Source: an uncultured Aquimarina sp. (GTDB taxonomy: Bacteria; Bacteroidota; Bacteroidia; Flavobacteriales; Flavobacteriaceae). From it: DNA of 64,000 bases. Both the position numbers and the translations under genes were made by a program. Below, one piece after another: positions 27,769 through 35,707 of this stretch (the first letter of the stretch is position 1; every line of letters begins with the position of its first letter). The notes beneath the pieces were generated by a model. The model saw nothing but the letters and a program-made list of their open reading frames with translations, was not told where the DNA came from and searched no databases. The stretch covers positions 558,001 through 622,000 of the forward strand of contig CANLEM010000002.1 of the NCBI GenBank assembly GCA_947489685.1, written 5' to 3'.

Positions 27769-28647
27769 ATGAGCTCATCCTTCGAAAAATATCAAAAACG
27801 TCGACTAATTTCTTCTTATTTTTCTGTAGTTATTAGTATTTCGTTGGTGTTGTTTTTATTAGGCTTACTGGGTTTACTGGTCTTAAACACCAAAAAAGTA
27901 GCTGACCATTTTAAGGAAAAAATAGCACTTACAATCTACCTAAAAGACACTGCTAAAGAGGTTGAGATAAAACAACTGGAAAAAACACTAGCTCTTGCAG
28001 AATACACAAAATCTACCACTTTTATCTCAAAAGATGAGGCTGCCGAAGAGCACAGTAAAGATATTGGAGAAAATTTTATGGATTTTCTGGGGTATAACCC
28101 TCTTCAAAATTCTATTGATATCTACCTGAAAGCTGATTTTGTTGATCCTGTAAAAATAGAGGGGATTACTACATCTATTACCAAAAAGAATTTTGTAGAT
28201 GAAGTTATTTATGACAAACCCTTAATTTCGTTATTGAACGATAATATCAAACGAATTAGTTTTTGGGTATTACTTATTAGTGGTATTTTCACTTTCATAG
28301 CGGTATTATTGATCAATAGCTCTATTAGATTATCGGTGTACTCCAAGAGGTTTATTATAAAAACCATGCAAATGGTAGGAGCCACAAAACGGTTTATCCG
28401 TAAACCTTTTGTATGGAAAAGTGTGCGTTTGGGGATGATAGGCGCAATTGTAGCTTTGATCGGTGTTGGTGTGGTATTATATTATTTAAACAAAACATTT
28501 CCAGAACTAGCTTTATTAGACGATAAAATCTTACTCATTGTACTATTCTTAGGAGTTTTTGGAATCGGTGTTCTTATCACATGGATAAGTACTTTTTTTG
28601 CAACGCAACGCTTCTTAAATTTACGAACGGACGAATTATATTATTAA
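27769..28647 (+). CDS. ftsX: cell division protein FtsX
   Basis: 292-residue inner-membrane permease-like protein of the FtsEX complex, which couples septal peptidoglycan hydrolysis to division. One N-terminal helix (about 20-42) is followed by an extracytoplasmic domain (residues 43-160) and three C-terminal helices, with the conserved cytoplasmic stretch FIIKTMQMVGATKRFIRKPF. The partner ATPase gene ftsE is not in the window, as is usual in Bacteroidota. It heads an operon of envelope genes, with lgt nine bases downstream. Confidence 0.93.
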   Translation: MSSSFEKYQKRRLISSYFSVVISISLVLFLLGLLGLLVLNTKKVADHFKEKIALTIYLKDTAKEVEIKQLEKTLALAEYTKSTTFISKDEAAEEHSKDIGENFMDFLGYNPLQNSIDIYLKADFVDPVKIEGITTSITKKNFVDEVIYDKPLISLLNDNIKRISFWVLLISGIFTFIAVLLINSSIRLSVYSKRFIIKTMQMVGATKRFIRKPFVWKSVRLGMIGAIVALIGVGVVLYYLNKTFPELALLDDKILLIVLFLGVFGIGVLITWISTFFATQRFLNLRTDELYY

Positions 28648-28656
28648 TTTATTTTT

Positions 28657-29484
28657 ATGGGAGCTATTGAATGGAATGTTGACCCCGAAATCATAACATT
28701 ATTTGGGACTTTCCCTATTAAGTACTATGGTCTTTTATTTGTTACCGGGCTCATTTTATCATACAAACTAGCCCAATACATCTATAAATCAGAAGGTATT
28801 CCGTTAGAAAATCTTGATAAGCTTTCTACATATTTATTTATTGGGATATTAGTAGGGATGCGGTTAGGGCATTGTCTTTTTTACGATTTTGAATATTTCT
28901 CTGCTCATCCTCTCGAAATATTTCTACCGTTTAAAATCACCAATGAAGGTTGGCATTTTACTGGTTTTACTGGCTTGGCAAGCCACGGAGGAAGTCTAGG
29001 CGCTATTTTGGCTATACTTTTATACTCAAGAAAGTATAAAACTTCTTTATTTGGGGTTTTGGATAGAATTGCAATTGTTACCCCGATCACAGCTGCTTTT
29101 ATTCGTTTTGGAAACTTTATGAATTCTGAAATCTACGGAAAACCAACCGGTGGCGATTTTGGAGTTATATTTATGCAAGATGATTTGATACCAAGACATC
29201 CAACTCAACTATACGAAGCCTTTTCTTATCTCTTAATTCTTGTTCTTTTGTGGTACCTCTACAAAAAAACTAATGCTATTGAGAAAAAAGGAAGAATTCT
29301 TGGTGTGTTGTTATCACTGTTATTTGCTGCTCGATTTTTTATTGAGTTTTTTAAAGAGAATCAAGTATCTTTTGAAGATCAGATGACATTGAACATGGGA
29401 CAAATATTAAGTATTCCTTTTATTTTAATAGGGATTATCCTATTGTTCTTACATAAGATTTACCCTAAAATCACAGCAGTATAG
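28657..29484 (+). CDS. lgt: prolipoprotein diacylglyceryl transferase
   Basis: 275-residue membrane enzyme with about seven helices that attaches diacylglycerol to the lipobox cysteine of prolipoproteins. Signatures are SHGGSLGAI, the Lgt motif RFGNFMNSEIYGKPT, and RHPTQLYEA. It sits between ftsX and the DUF3098 gene, which in the flavobacterial genomes I know are adjacent, so lgt and the next small gene look inserted into a conserved operon. It could be the only lgt of this genome or a second copy. Gaps of nine bases upstream and one downstream show cotranscription. Confidence 0.94.
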   Translation: MGAIEWNVDPEIITLFGTFPIKYYGLLFVTGLILSYKLAQYIYKSEGIPLENLDKLSTYLFIGILVGMRLGHCLFYDFEYFSAHPLEIFLPFKITNEGWHFTGFTGLASHGGSLGAILAILLYSRKYKTSLFGVLDRIAIVTPITAAFIRFGNFMNSEIYGKPTGGDFGVIFMQDDLIPRHPTQLYEAFSYLLILVLLWYLYKKTNAIEKKGRILGVLLSLLFAARFFIEFFKENQVSFEDQMTLNMGQILSIPFILIGIILLFLHKIYPKITAV

Positions 29485-29485
29485 C

Positions 29486-29893
29486 ATGGATAAAATTGGT
29501 AAAATATGGTTTTCGATTGTTTTTGTACTATTTATAGTTTTTATGTGGATTATGATACAAACGTTTAGACCTGTTAGAAATGTACAACCTGATGATGTAA
29601 TGAAAATAGAGGGCAATGTGGTTGATGTAAAAGAAGGACCAGGTTTTGATATTGTAATTACCCTAGAAAATGATAGTCATTACTACTATATTAATAGAGG
29701 GTTAATGAATGGGTTAACTATAGAGCAAGTTCAATCTAATATACTTAACAAAGTTGTTACTTTGTATCCTATTAAAAGATGGACTATATTTACCCGAGAT
29801 AGCAATATGGGACATATCTCAAAAATTATAATTAATAACAAGGTAATTTATAACGAGATTAATAACGATACACATGAAAAAACAATCCAATAA
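29486..29893 (+). CDS. hypothetical membrane-anchored protein
   Basis: 135 residues I do not recognise. One N-terminal transmembrane helix (about 8-27) is followed by a periplasmic-looking domain rich in beta strands (IEGNVVDVKEGPGFDIVITLE, HYYYINRGLMNGL, NKVVTLYPIKRWTIF). The alternating strand pattern suggests a small barrel, possibly OB-like. It starts one base after lgt, and its last 20 bases overlap the DUF3098 start, so it belongs firmly to this operon. The pairing with lgt suggests a function in lipoprotein or membrane biology, but nothing more can be said. Confidence 0.8.
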   Translation: MDKIGKIWFSIVFVLFIVFMWIMIQTFRPVRNVQPDDVMKIEGNVVDVKEGPGFDIVITLENDSHYYYINRGLMNGLTIEQVQSNILNKVVTLYPIKRWTIFTRDSNMGHISKIIINNKVIYNEINNDTHEKTIQ

Positions 29894-30137
29894 AAATATG
29901 CCGCCTAAGCCTGATTTTGTATTTGCAAAAAAGAACTATATCATGATGGCAATAGGAATTGCAGTTATCGCTCTCGGCTTTATTCTTATGGCCGGTGGAG
30001 GAAGTGATGATCCTAATGTTTTTAATCCTGAAATTTATAATTTTAGAAGAATCAGATTAGCTCCGGCAATTGTCTTGATTGGTTTCGGAATTGAAGTTTA
30101 TGCTATTCTATTAAATCCTAATAAGAAAAAAGAGTAA
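29874..30137 (+). CDS. DUF3098 membrane protein
   Basis: 87 residues with two transmembrane helices, a lysine-rich N-terminus (residues 1-20) and the loop MAGGGSDDPNVFNPEIYNFRRI, characteristic of DUF3098, a Bacteroidota-restricted family of unknown function found between ftsX and uppP. Its start overlaps the end of the upstream gene by 20 bases. A promoter for uppP begins right after its stop. Confidence 0.85.
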   Translation: MKKQSNKNMPPKPDFVFAKKNYIMMAIGIAVIALGFILMAGGGSDDPNVFNPEIYNFRRIRLAPAIVLIGFGIEVYAILLNPNKKKE

Positions 30138-30171
30138 TTGAACAGTTTCTCTTTTGTTAATCCTATATTTG
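30138..30171 (+). promoter_or_regulatory. promoter of uppP
   Basis: TTG (30138-30140) and TATATTTG (30164-30171) are spaced by 23 bases, matching the Bacteroidota consensus. The ATG follows 30 bases after the -7 box. Confidence 0.6.
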
Positions 30172-30201
30172 CATCCAATTTAAGAAAATCCTCAAGCTTA
30201 C

Positions 30202-30996
30202 ATGGAAATTATTGATGCTATCATTCTTGGTATAATTCAAGGTCTTACAGAATTCTTGCCTGTTTCTTCAAGTGGTCATCTTGAGATAGGGAAAGCTATC
30301 CTAGGTGATACTAGTATCCCTGAAGAATCTCTACTCTTTACTGTTGTATTACATTTCGCAACAGCATTAAGTACTATCGTTGTATTTAGAAAGGATATTT
30401 GGGATATCATTACTGGATTACTAAAGTTTAAGAAAAATGAAGAAACTCTTTTTTCATTAAAAATCATAATATCTATGATTCCTGCGGTAGTCGTTGGTTT
30501 ATTTTTTGAAGAATACCTAGAGCAACTTTTTGGAGGCAATATCATGTTTGTTGGATTTATGTTATTGATTACAGCCGCATTATTATGGTTTGCAGACAAA
30601 GCTAAAAGCACCCGTAAATCGGTAAGTAATAATAATGCATTTGTAATAGGTATTGCTCAAGCCATTGCTATGTTACCTGGTATTTCCAGAAGTGGTGCGA
30701 CCATATCTACCTCTGTCCTCCTTGGAAACGACAAAACAAAAGCAGCTCGATTTTCATTTCTGATGGTTATTCCGTTGATATTTGGTAAAATAGCTAAGGA
30801 TATCCTAAGTGGCGATCTCTCCTTTTCTTCAGAAAATAGTCTCCCTATCGCATTAGGCTTTGTAGCCGCGTTTATTTCAGGGCTTTTTGCCTGTACATGG
30901 ATGATTTCTATAGTGAAAAAGAGTAAATTAACTTATTTTGCCGTATATTGTATTCTTGTTGGCTTATTAGCCATCAGCTTTGGTTTTATTAAATAG
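30202..30996 (+). CDS. uppP: undecaprenyl-diphosphate phosphatase
   Basis: 264-residue polytopic membrane enzyme (BacA/UppP) that recycles undecaprenyl diphosphate to the monophosphate lipid carrier of peptidoglycan and other surface polymers. The N-terminal GIIQGLTEFLPVSSSGHL and the second motif PGISRSGATIS carry the catalytic residues. Length is typical. It is followed after nine bases by truB, a conserved pair in Bacteroidota. It probably also confers bacitracin tolerance, as known for the family. Confidence 0.97.
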   Translation: MEIIDAIILGIIQGLTEFLPVSSSGHLEIGKAILGDTSIPEESLLFTVVLHFATALSTIVVFRKDIWDIITGLLKFKKNEETLFSLKIIISMIPAVVVGLFFEEYLEQLFGGNIMFVGFMLLITAALLWFADKAKSTRKSVSNNNAFVIGIAQAIAMLPGISRSGATISTSVLLGNDKTKAARFSFLMVIPLIFGKIAKDILSGDLSFSSENSLPIALGFVAAFISGLFACTWMISIVKKSKLTYFAVYCILVGLLAISFGFIK

Positions 30997-31005
30997 CCCC
31001 CTATA

Positions 31006-31713
31006 ATGCTAACCGAACAAGACTATAAAGACGGTCAAATTATTTTGATCGATAAGCCGTTGCAATGGACTTCCTTCCAAGTTGTAAATAAATTACGTTG
31101 GCTAATTCGAAAAAACTTTAAGATCAAAAAAATTAAAGTAGGTCATGCCGGTACATTAGACCCTTTAGCATCTGGATTATTAATTATCTGCACAGGAAAA
31201 TTCACCAAACGTATCGAAGAATTTCAAGGTCAAATAAAAGAATATACAGGAACCCTAACTCTGGGAGCTACTACTCCTTCTTATGATCTTGAAACCGAAA
31301 TAAATAAAACATTCCCTATTGATCACATTTCAGAAAATAGTATTAAAGAAACTACATCCCATTTTATAGGAGAAATAGATCAGTACCCTCCTGTTTTTTC
31401 AGCTTTAAAAAAGGATGGAAAACGATTATATGAATACGCTCGAGAAGGCGAGGAAGTAAAAATAGAAGCACGAAAAATTACTATAAGCGAATTTGAAATT
31501 ACAAGAGTTGCATTACCCGAAGTAGATTTTAGAGTAGTTTGTGGTAAAGGAACATACATACGATCATTAGCACATGATTTTGGTAAAAAACTAAAAAGTG
31601 GGGCTCACTTAACTGCACTAAGAAGAACAAGAATAGGAGCATTTTCTGTAGAGAATGCCACCACTATTCAATCTTTTGAAAATCAGTTATCAACAAAAAT
31701 CGAAACTGCATAA
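31006..31713 (+). CDS. truB: tRNA pseudouridine(55) synthase
   Basis: 235-residue enzyme forming pseudouridine 55 in the T-arm of tRNAs. The catalytic aspartate lies in GHAGTLDPLASG, and the YEYAREG and GKGTYIRSLAHDFG motifs are intact. It is on the short side for TruB because the C-terminal PUA-like extension is minimal, as often in Bacteroidota. It is cotranscribed with uppP and probably with the TonB-like gene downstream. Confidence 0.97.
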   Translation: MLTEQDYKDGQIILIDKPLQWTSFQVVNKLRWLIRKNFKIKKIKVGHAGTLDPLASGLLIICTGKFTKRIEEFQGQIKEYTGTLTLGATTPSYDLETEINKTFPIDHISENSIKETTSHFIGEIDQYPPVFSALKKDGKRLYEYAREGEEVKIEARKITISEFEITRVALPEVDFRVVCGKGTYIRSLAHDFGKKLKSGAHLTALRRTRIGAFSVENATTIQSFENQLSTKIETA

Positions 31714-31746
31714 AATATTGTTTAATAAAAGTAGTTATAGATATCT

Positions 31747-32436
31747 ATGGAATTTATAGAGAAGCATAAAGCCCTGATTATCACATCTATGTTGATGGGA
31801 ATTGTTGTTCTTAGTTTGTACAACATCAACATGATCAAAAAGCAAAAAGAGCAATCCGAAATACTGATGGAAATCCCCGAAGAATTTCTTGCCGAAGAAG
31901 AACAACCTGAAGAAGAACCTCAACTCGAAGAAGCTCGTGATTTAATTGCTTCAAAAAGAACACACTCTGCGTATAACGAAGATTTTGAAGATCATGATGA
32001 GATAGAACAGCGTATTAAATCGTTGATGGAAACTGAACAAATCTCGCAAAGTGACGAAACACAAACTAGTGAAGGTGAAGTGCCTATAGAGGAAAAAATT
32101 GAAGGTAATGATCCTAAAAAAGAAGAACCTGAACCGGAAGGAAAAGAAAGTAATAATAGAAATAGCTCGCTTACATACAGCTTAAAAGGTAGAAACTCTA
32201 TTGATTTACCAAATCCAGTTTATACCTGTAACGGCAGTGGTAAAGTAGTGGTCAAAATAGAAGTAAATAAAAACGGATATGTTATCGATACGAAAGTGGA
32301 TAAGAAAAGATCCACAACTCGTAACGAATGCCTATTCGATAATGCTATGGATTATGCAAGGCAAGCTTTATTTTCTCGTTCTGATCAAGAAAAACAAGAA
32401 GGATCTATAACATACTATTTTAATTACTCTAATTAA
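31747..32436 (+). CDS. TonB-like energy transducer protein
   Basis: 229 residues. One N-terminal membrane helix (about 10-27) is followed by a very acidic linker (EEFLAEEEQPEEEPQ, then more Glu/Lys/Pro to about residue 140) and a C-terminal TonB-type domain (GKVVVKIEVNKNGYVIDTKV), with two cysteines (YTCNG, RNECL) that could form a disulfide. The layout is that of TonB-family proteins, but the linker is acidic rather than Lys-Pro rich, and no ExbB/ExbD genes are near. It could drive a specific receptor or span the periplasm structurally. Its last codons lie in a long perfect inverted repeat. Confidence 0.8.
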   Translation: MEFIEKHKALIITSMLMGIVVLSLYNINMIKKQKEQSEILMEIPEEFLAEEEQPEEEPQLEEARDLIASKRTHSAYNEDFEDHDEIEQRIKSLMETEQISQSDETQTSEGEVPIEEKIEGNDPKKEEPEPEGKESNNRNSSLTYSLKGRNSIDLPNPVYTCNGSGKVVVKIEVNKNGYVIDTKVDKKRSTTRNECLFDNAMDYARQALFSRSDQEKQEGSITYYFNYSN

Positions 32437-32445
32437 AATAGTATG
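32411..32445. terminator. 35-base perfect inverted repeat, probable bidirectional terminator
   Basis: CATACTATTTTAATTA, loop CTC, then its exact reverse complement: a 16-bp perfect stem made almost only of A/T pairs, straddling the stop codon of the TonB-like gene and facing the convergent thioredoxin-like gene. There is no separate T tract; the T runs are inside the stem. Confidence 0.6.
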
Positions 32446-32454
32446 CCACCAATT

Positions 32455-33069
32455 CTATTGAACTAATTTTGATAAATCTTCGGCAATATTTGTCCCTTTG
32501 TCTTTATTATACCAAACCTGTAAGTCCTCTTTAAATTGAGGATCTAAACTACCATGTTGTGCTTTATAATCATTAACCATTTGCGTAGCAATAGATGGTC
32601 TTGGTCCCCAGGTATCTATAACTTTTTTATTGTGAGAGTCATAAGCTATTAATTTGGGAATAGCTTTCCCTCCGTTGGTTAAAAAGTTACTCATTAATTC
32701 ATCATGCTTATCTCTGGATACAATTTTTAAATCGATTCCATCATTTAATTCAGCTAATTTATTAATAACAGGTAATGATTGTGCAGCATCACCACACCAT
32801 CCCTCGGTTAGTACAACCCAGGTTATATTACCATTAGTGGTTGCAAATGCATTTTTTATAGTCTCATCAATTTTAATAGTCTTATCCAACCGTTTCATTC
32901 TACGATCATTTAACATACTATAGTTTGTTAAGGCTTCAGATTGTTCATTACCTGTAGACTTACCTTCGGCTAATAAATCACTTACTAATTTTTTATATTC
33001 TTGATAGGTATAGGAATCTGCGATTCCATTTTCTATTAATTCGTTTATTTTACTGGTCATTGTTTCCAT
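32455..33069 (-). CDS. thioredoxin family protein with single active-site cysteine
   Basis: 204 residues from METMTSK; an upstream ATG at 33093 would add eight residues with no family support, and a start at 33060 is also possible. The first 80 residues are helical and charged. A thioredoxin fold follows, with the active-site loop reading GWCGDA instead of CxxC, so the resolving cysteine is replaced by alanine. The cis-proline region (AIPKLIAYD) is kept. This resembles the Thioredoxin_9 family, whose role is unknown. No signal peptide, so cytoplasmic. Confidence 0.85.
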   Translation of the reverse strand: METMTSKINELIENGIADSYTYQEYKKLVSDLLAEGKSTGNEQSEALTNYSMLNDRRMKRLDKTIKIDETIKNAFATTNGNITWVVLTEGWCGDAAQSLPVINKLAELNDGIDLKIVSRDKHDELMSNFLTNGGKAIPKLIAYDSHNKKVIDTWGPRPSIATQMVNDYKAQHGSLDPQFKEDLQVWYNKDKGTNIAEDLSKLVQ

Positions 33070-33175
33070 AAATCTTTTCCTAAATGTTATCATATAGGAC
33101 GTTTATTATATTTAAAACTTACAAACGATATGTTTCATCGCGAAAGTAATATATTTATACTTTAAAACTCAAACC

Positions 33176-33739
33176 ATGACAAAACATAGATGCGGCTGGT
33201 GTGTAGGAGATACACTATATGAATCTTATCATGACAATGAATGGGGCGTTCCGTTACATGATGAACAATTGTTATTTGAATTTTTGGTTCTCGAAACATT
33301 TCAAGCCGGGCTAAGCTGGATTACTATTTTAAGGAAAAGAGAAAATTTTAGAATAGCGTTTGATAATTTTGATTATCAAATAATTGCTAAATATGACGAA
33401 GCCAAAAAAGAAGAATTACTTCAGAATGCCGGCATTATTCGAAATAAACTTAAGGTCAATTCGGCAATATCTAATGCTCAAAATTTTATGAAAATCCAAA
33501 AAGAATTTGGGAGTTTTGATACTTATATCTGGGGATTTGTAGATGGAACACCGATTCGCAGTAATTATAAACATTACAAAGATTGTCCTGCTACCACAGA
33601 TATTTCAGACAAAATTAGTAAGGATCTCAAAAAAAGAGGCTTTAAGTTTGTAGGCTCTACAGTCATGTATGCATTTATGCAATCCATTGGGATGGTTAAT
33701 GATCATGTTGTAGATTGCTTTAGGTATAACGAAGTATAG
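33176..33739 (+). CDS. tag: DNA-3-methyladenine glycosylase I
   Basis: 187-residue base-excision repair enzyme that removes 3-methyladenine from alkylated DNA. RCGWC, HDNEWGVP, the FEFLVLETFQAGLSW segment and the C-terminal NDHVVDCF are the Tag signatures, and the N-terminal Cys and His with the C-terminal His and Cys supply its zinc site. Length is that of E. coli Tag. It is convergent with upp, with only three bases between stops and no clear hairpin. Confidence 0.96.
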   Translation: MTKHRCGWCVGDTLYESYHDNEWGVPLHDEQLLFEFLVLETFQAGLSWITILRKRENFRIAFDNFDYQIIAKYDEAKKEELLQNAGIIRNKLKVNSAISNAQNFMKIQKEFGSFDTYIWGFVDGTPIRSNYKHYKDCPATTDISDKISKDLKKRGFKFVGSTVMYAFMQSIGMVNDHVVDCFRYNEV

Positions 33740-33742
33740 TTT

Positions 33743-34396
33743 CTATAATTTTATTCCATAGGCTAAGTCACCTGCATCACCCAAACCAGGAACAATGTAG
33801 CTTTTAGAATTTAGTTTTTTATCAATCGCTGCTATCCATAGATGTGTATTCTCTGGAAATATTGTTTCCGCATAATTCACTCCTTGGCTCGAACCAATTA
33901 CAGACACAATATGAATTTGTTTAGGCACACCATGTGTTTTCAAAGCCTTAAATGTATTTTCTAAGGTTTTTCCTGTGGCAAGCATAGGATCAATCAAGAT
34001 TAAGGTTTTATCTTGTAATGAGGGAGCAGCCAAATATTTTACAACTACCTCAAAATCATCTTGATCATTTTTATGCTCACGATAAGCCGATATAAAAGCG
34101 TTTTCGGCTTTGTCAAAATAATTTAAAAGACCTTGATGCAATGGCAACCCTGCTCTTAGTATTGCACATAAAACTACATCATTTTTGGGAACAGAAATAG
34201 TTTTAGTTCCTAAAGGAGTTTGAGCAGTTTCAGTTTGATAATCCATTGTTTTACTCAATTCATAACCCAAAATTTCTCCTATACGTTCTATATTTTTTCT
34301 AAATCGTAAAGTATCTTGTTGTATACCAACATCCCTTAATTCTAAAACGAATTGATTTAAAACCGAATTCTCTAACCCCAAGTCATGAATAATCAT
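33743..34396 (-). CDS. upp: uracil phosphoribosyltransferase
   Basis: 217-residue salvage enzyme making UMP from uracil and PRPP. The PRPP-binding loop is LILIDPMLATGKTL, and the C-terminal uracil-binding region YIVPGLGDAGDLAYG matches the family. It lies downstream of aat on the same strand; a short imperfect hairpin (AACACT/AGTGTT at 34414-34433) in the 44-base gap might end the aat transcript. Confidence 0.96.
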   Translation of the reverse strand: MIIHDLGLENSVLNQFVLELRDVGIQQDTLRFRKNIERIGEILGYELSKTMDYQTETAQTPLGTKTISVPKNDVVLCAILRAGLPLHQGLLNYFDKAENAFISAYREHKNDQDDFEVVVKYLAAPSLQDKTLILIDPMLATGKTLENTFKALKTHGVPKQIHIVSVIGSSQGVNYAETIFPENTHLWIAAIDKKLNSKSYIVPGLGDAGDLAYGIKL

Positions 34397-34440
34397 AATT
34401 GATTTATTTTAAGAACACTAAAAAATCAGTGTTATATGGT

Positions 34441-35079
34441 TTACTTTAAAAAATTTAAAAATTCTTCTCTCGTAATTTCTTTTGCTCCCAAACTAGCCAA
34501 ATGATCTGTATGCACTTGGCAATCTATGATTTTAACTTCTTTCTGCTTCAACCACTCAACTAAAGCGATAAATCCATATTTGGAGGCATTGCTTACTGTA
34601 GAAAACATACTTTCTCCACAAAACACTTTTTTATCTTCTAACCAAACTCCATATAATCCTCCTACAAGATTTGAGTTTTCCCATACTTCTACCGATACCA
34701 CATGCCCTAAATCGAATAGTTTCTTATATGCATGCTGCATTTCTTTGGTAATCCATGTTCCTTCTTGATCTGGTCGTTTAACATGCGCGCAATTTTGAAT
34801 AACACCATCAAAATCTGTATTAAAAGTAACTTCAAATTGTTTTTTTCGAATAATTTGCTTCATGCTCTTACTAATTTTAAGATCATCGGGAAACAAAACC
34901 ATTCTTGGATCCGGGCAAAACCACAAAATAGGTTGCCCTTGGCTATACCAAGGAAAAATACCGCTATGGTATGCTACTAGTAATCTATCTATTGTAAGAT
35001 CTCCTCCTAATGCCAATAGCCCATCATCATCGGTATAATCAGCAGGCGGAAACGTTAAGGATTCTGTGAGAATAAACAA
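34441..35079 (-). CDS. aat: leucyl/phenylalanyl-tRNA-protein transferase
   Basis: 212-residue N-end rule enzyme that adds Leu or Phe from tRNA to proteins with N-terminal Arg or Lys, marking them for ClpAP. Family motifs are FPPADYTDDDGLLALGGDL, YHSGIFPWY, WFCPDPRMVL and GGLYGVWL. The best start aligned with homologues is a TTG (35077-35079, giving MFILTESL); no ATG exists upstream in frame before divergent sequence. The upstream 235 bases contain no gene. Confidence 0.94.
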   Translation of the reverse strand: MFILTESLTFPPADYTDDDGLLALGGDLTIDRLLVAYHSGIFPWYSQGQPILWFCPDPRMVLFPDDLKISKSMKQIIRKKQFEVTFNTDFDGVIQNCAHVKRPDQEGTWITKEMQHAYKKLFDLGHVVSVEVWENSNLVGGLYGVWLEDKKVFCGESMFSTVSNASKYGFIALVEWLKQKEVKIIDCQVHTDHLASLGAKEITREEFLNFLK

Positions 35080-35233
35080 AATATAATTATCAAGGTATAT
35101 ACAACGTTAAATATCAATCAGTTGTTTGAATTGACCAAAAAATTCACAATATTTGTTAAGGCCTTTTAAGATAAATTTTGTTCATCATTGCTTTTTTGAG
35201 TTTTATTAAAAGGTTAACCTAAACCACAATATG

Positions 35234-35263
35234 AAAAGTCCGATATTAAAATATCGGACTTTT
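35234..35263. terminator. strong hairpin terminator in the aat/DUF3127 gap
   Basis: AAAAGTCCGATAT, loop TAAA, ATATCGGACTTTT: a perfect 13-bp stem. The T run is longer on the plus strand (TTTTTACTTTT) than on the minus (TTTTCATATTG). It can end the minus-strand DUF3127 transcript, but no plus-strand gene feeds it. Confidence 0.85.
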
Positions 35264-35313
35264 TACTTTTACACTTCGACAAGCTTGGTGTTATATTTAT
35301 AGCTATTGATTTC

Positions 35314-35694
35314 TTAAAAAGGTAGATCGTCATGATCCTCCTCAGACAAATCATTTGCAGGTTCGAATGCATCTGCTGGTGGTGTTGGAGGAATATCAGA
35401 AGGAGCTGCAGCCGCAGGTTGTAAACTCTCGATTCTCCATCCTTGGATAGAATTAAAGTATTTTGTCTCTCCTTGAGGATTTACCCATTCACGACCACGT
35501 AAATTAATACTAATCTTTACATCATGACCTACTTGAAACGAATTTAAAAGATCACATTTGTCCTGAATAAATTCTACTAATATGTGTTGTGGATATTGTT
35601 CTTCTGTAGTTACCACAATTTCTCTCTTTCTAAAACCATTGCTTCCAAAGGTTTGAGTCTCACCGACCATCTTTACTTTACCTTGTACTTCCAT
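35314..35694 (-). CDS. DUF3127 protein with SSB-like acidic tail
   Basis: 126 residues. The first 90 form a beta-rich DUF3127 domain (VQGKVKMVGETQTF, RKREIVVTTEEQYPQHILVEF, DVKISINLRGREWVN) that looks like an OB fold. A Pro/Ala linker (AAAAPSDIPPTPPADAF) leads to an acidic tip, SEEDHDDLPF, closely resembling the C-terminal DDDIPF tip that SSB uses to recruit repair proteins. DUF3127 is uncharacterised; the architecture suggests a small nucleic-acid-binding or SSB-like protein. It is cotranscribed with the flavin reductase gene 13 bases upstream. Confidence 0.85.
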   Translation of the reverse strand: MEVQGKVKMVGETQTFGSNGFRKREIVVTTEEQYPQHILVEFIQDKCDLLNSFQVGHDVKISINLRGREWVNPQGETKYFNSIQGWRIESLQPAAAAPSDIPPTPPADAFEPANDLSEEDHDDLPF

Positions 35695-35707
35695 CTTAAA
35701 TGTATTA

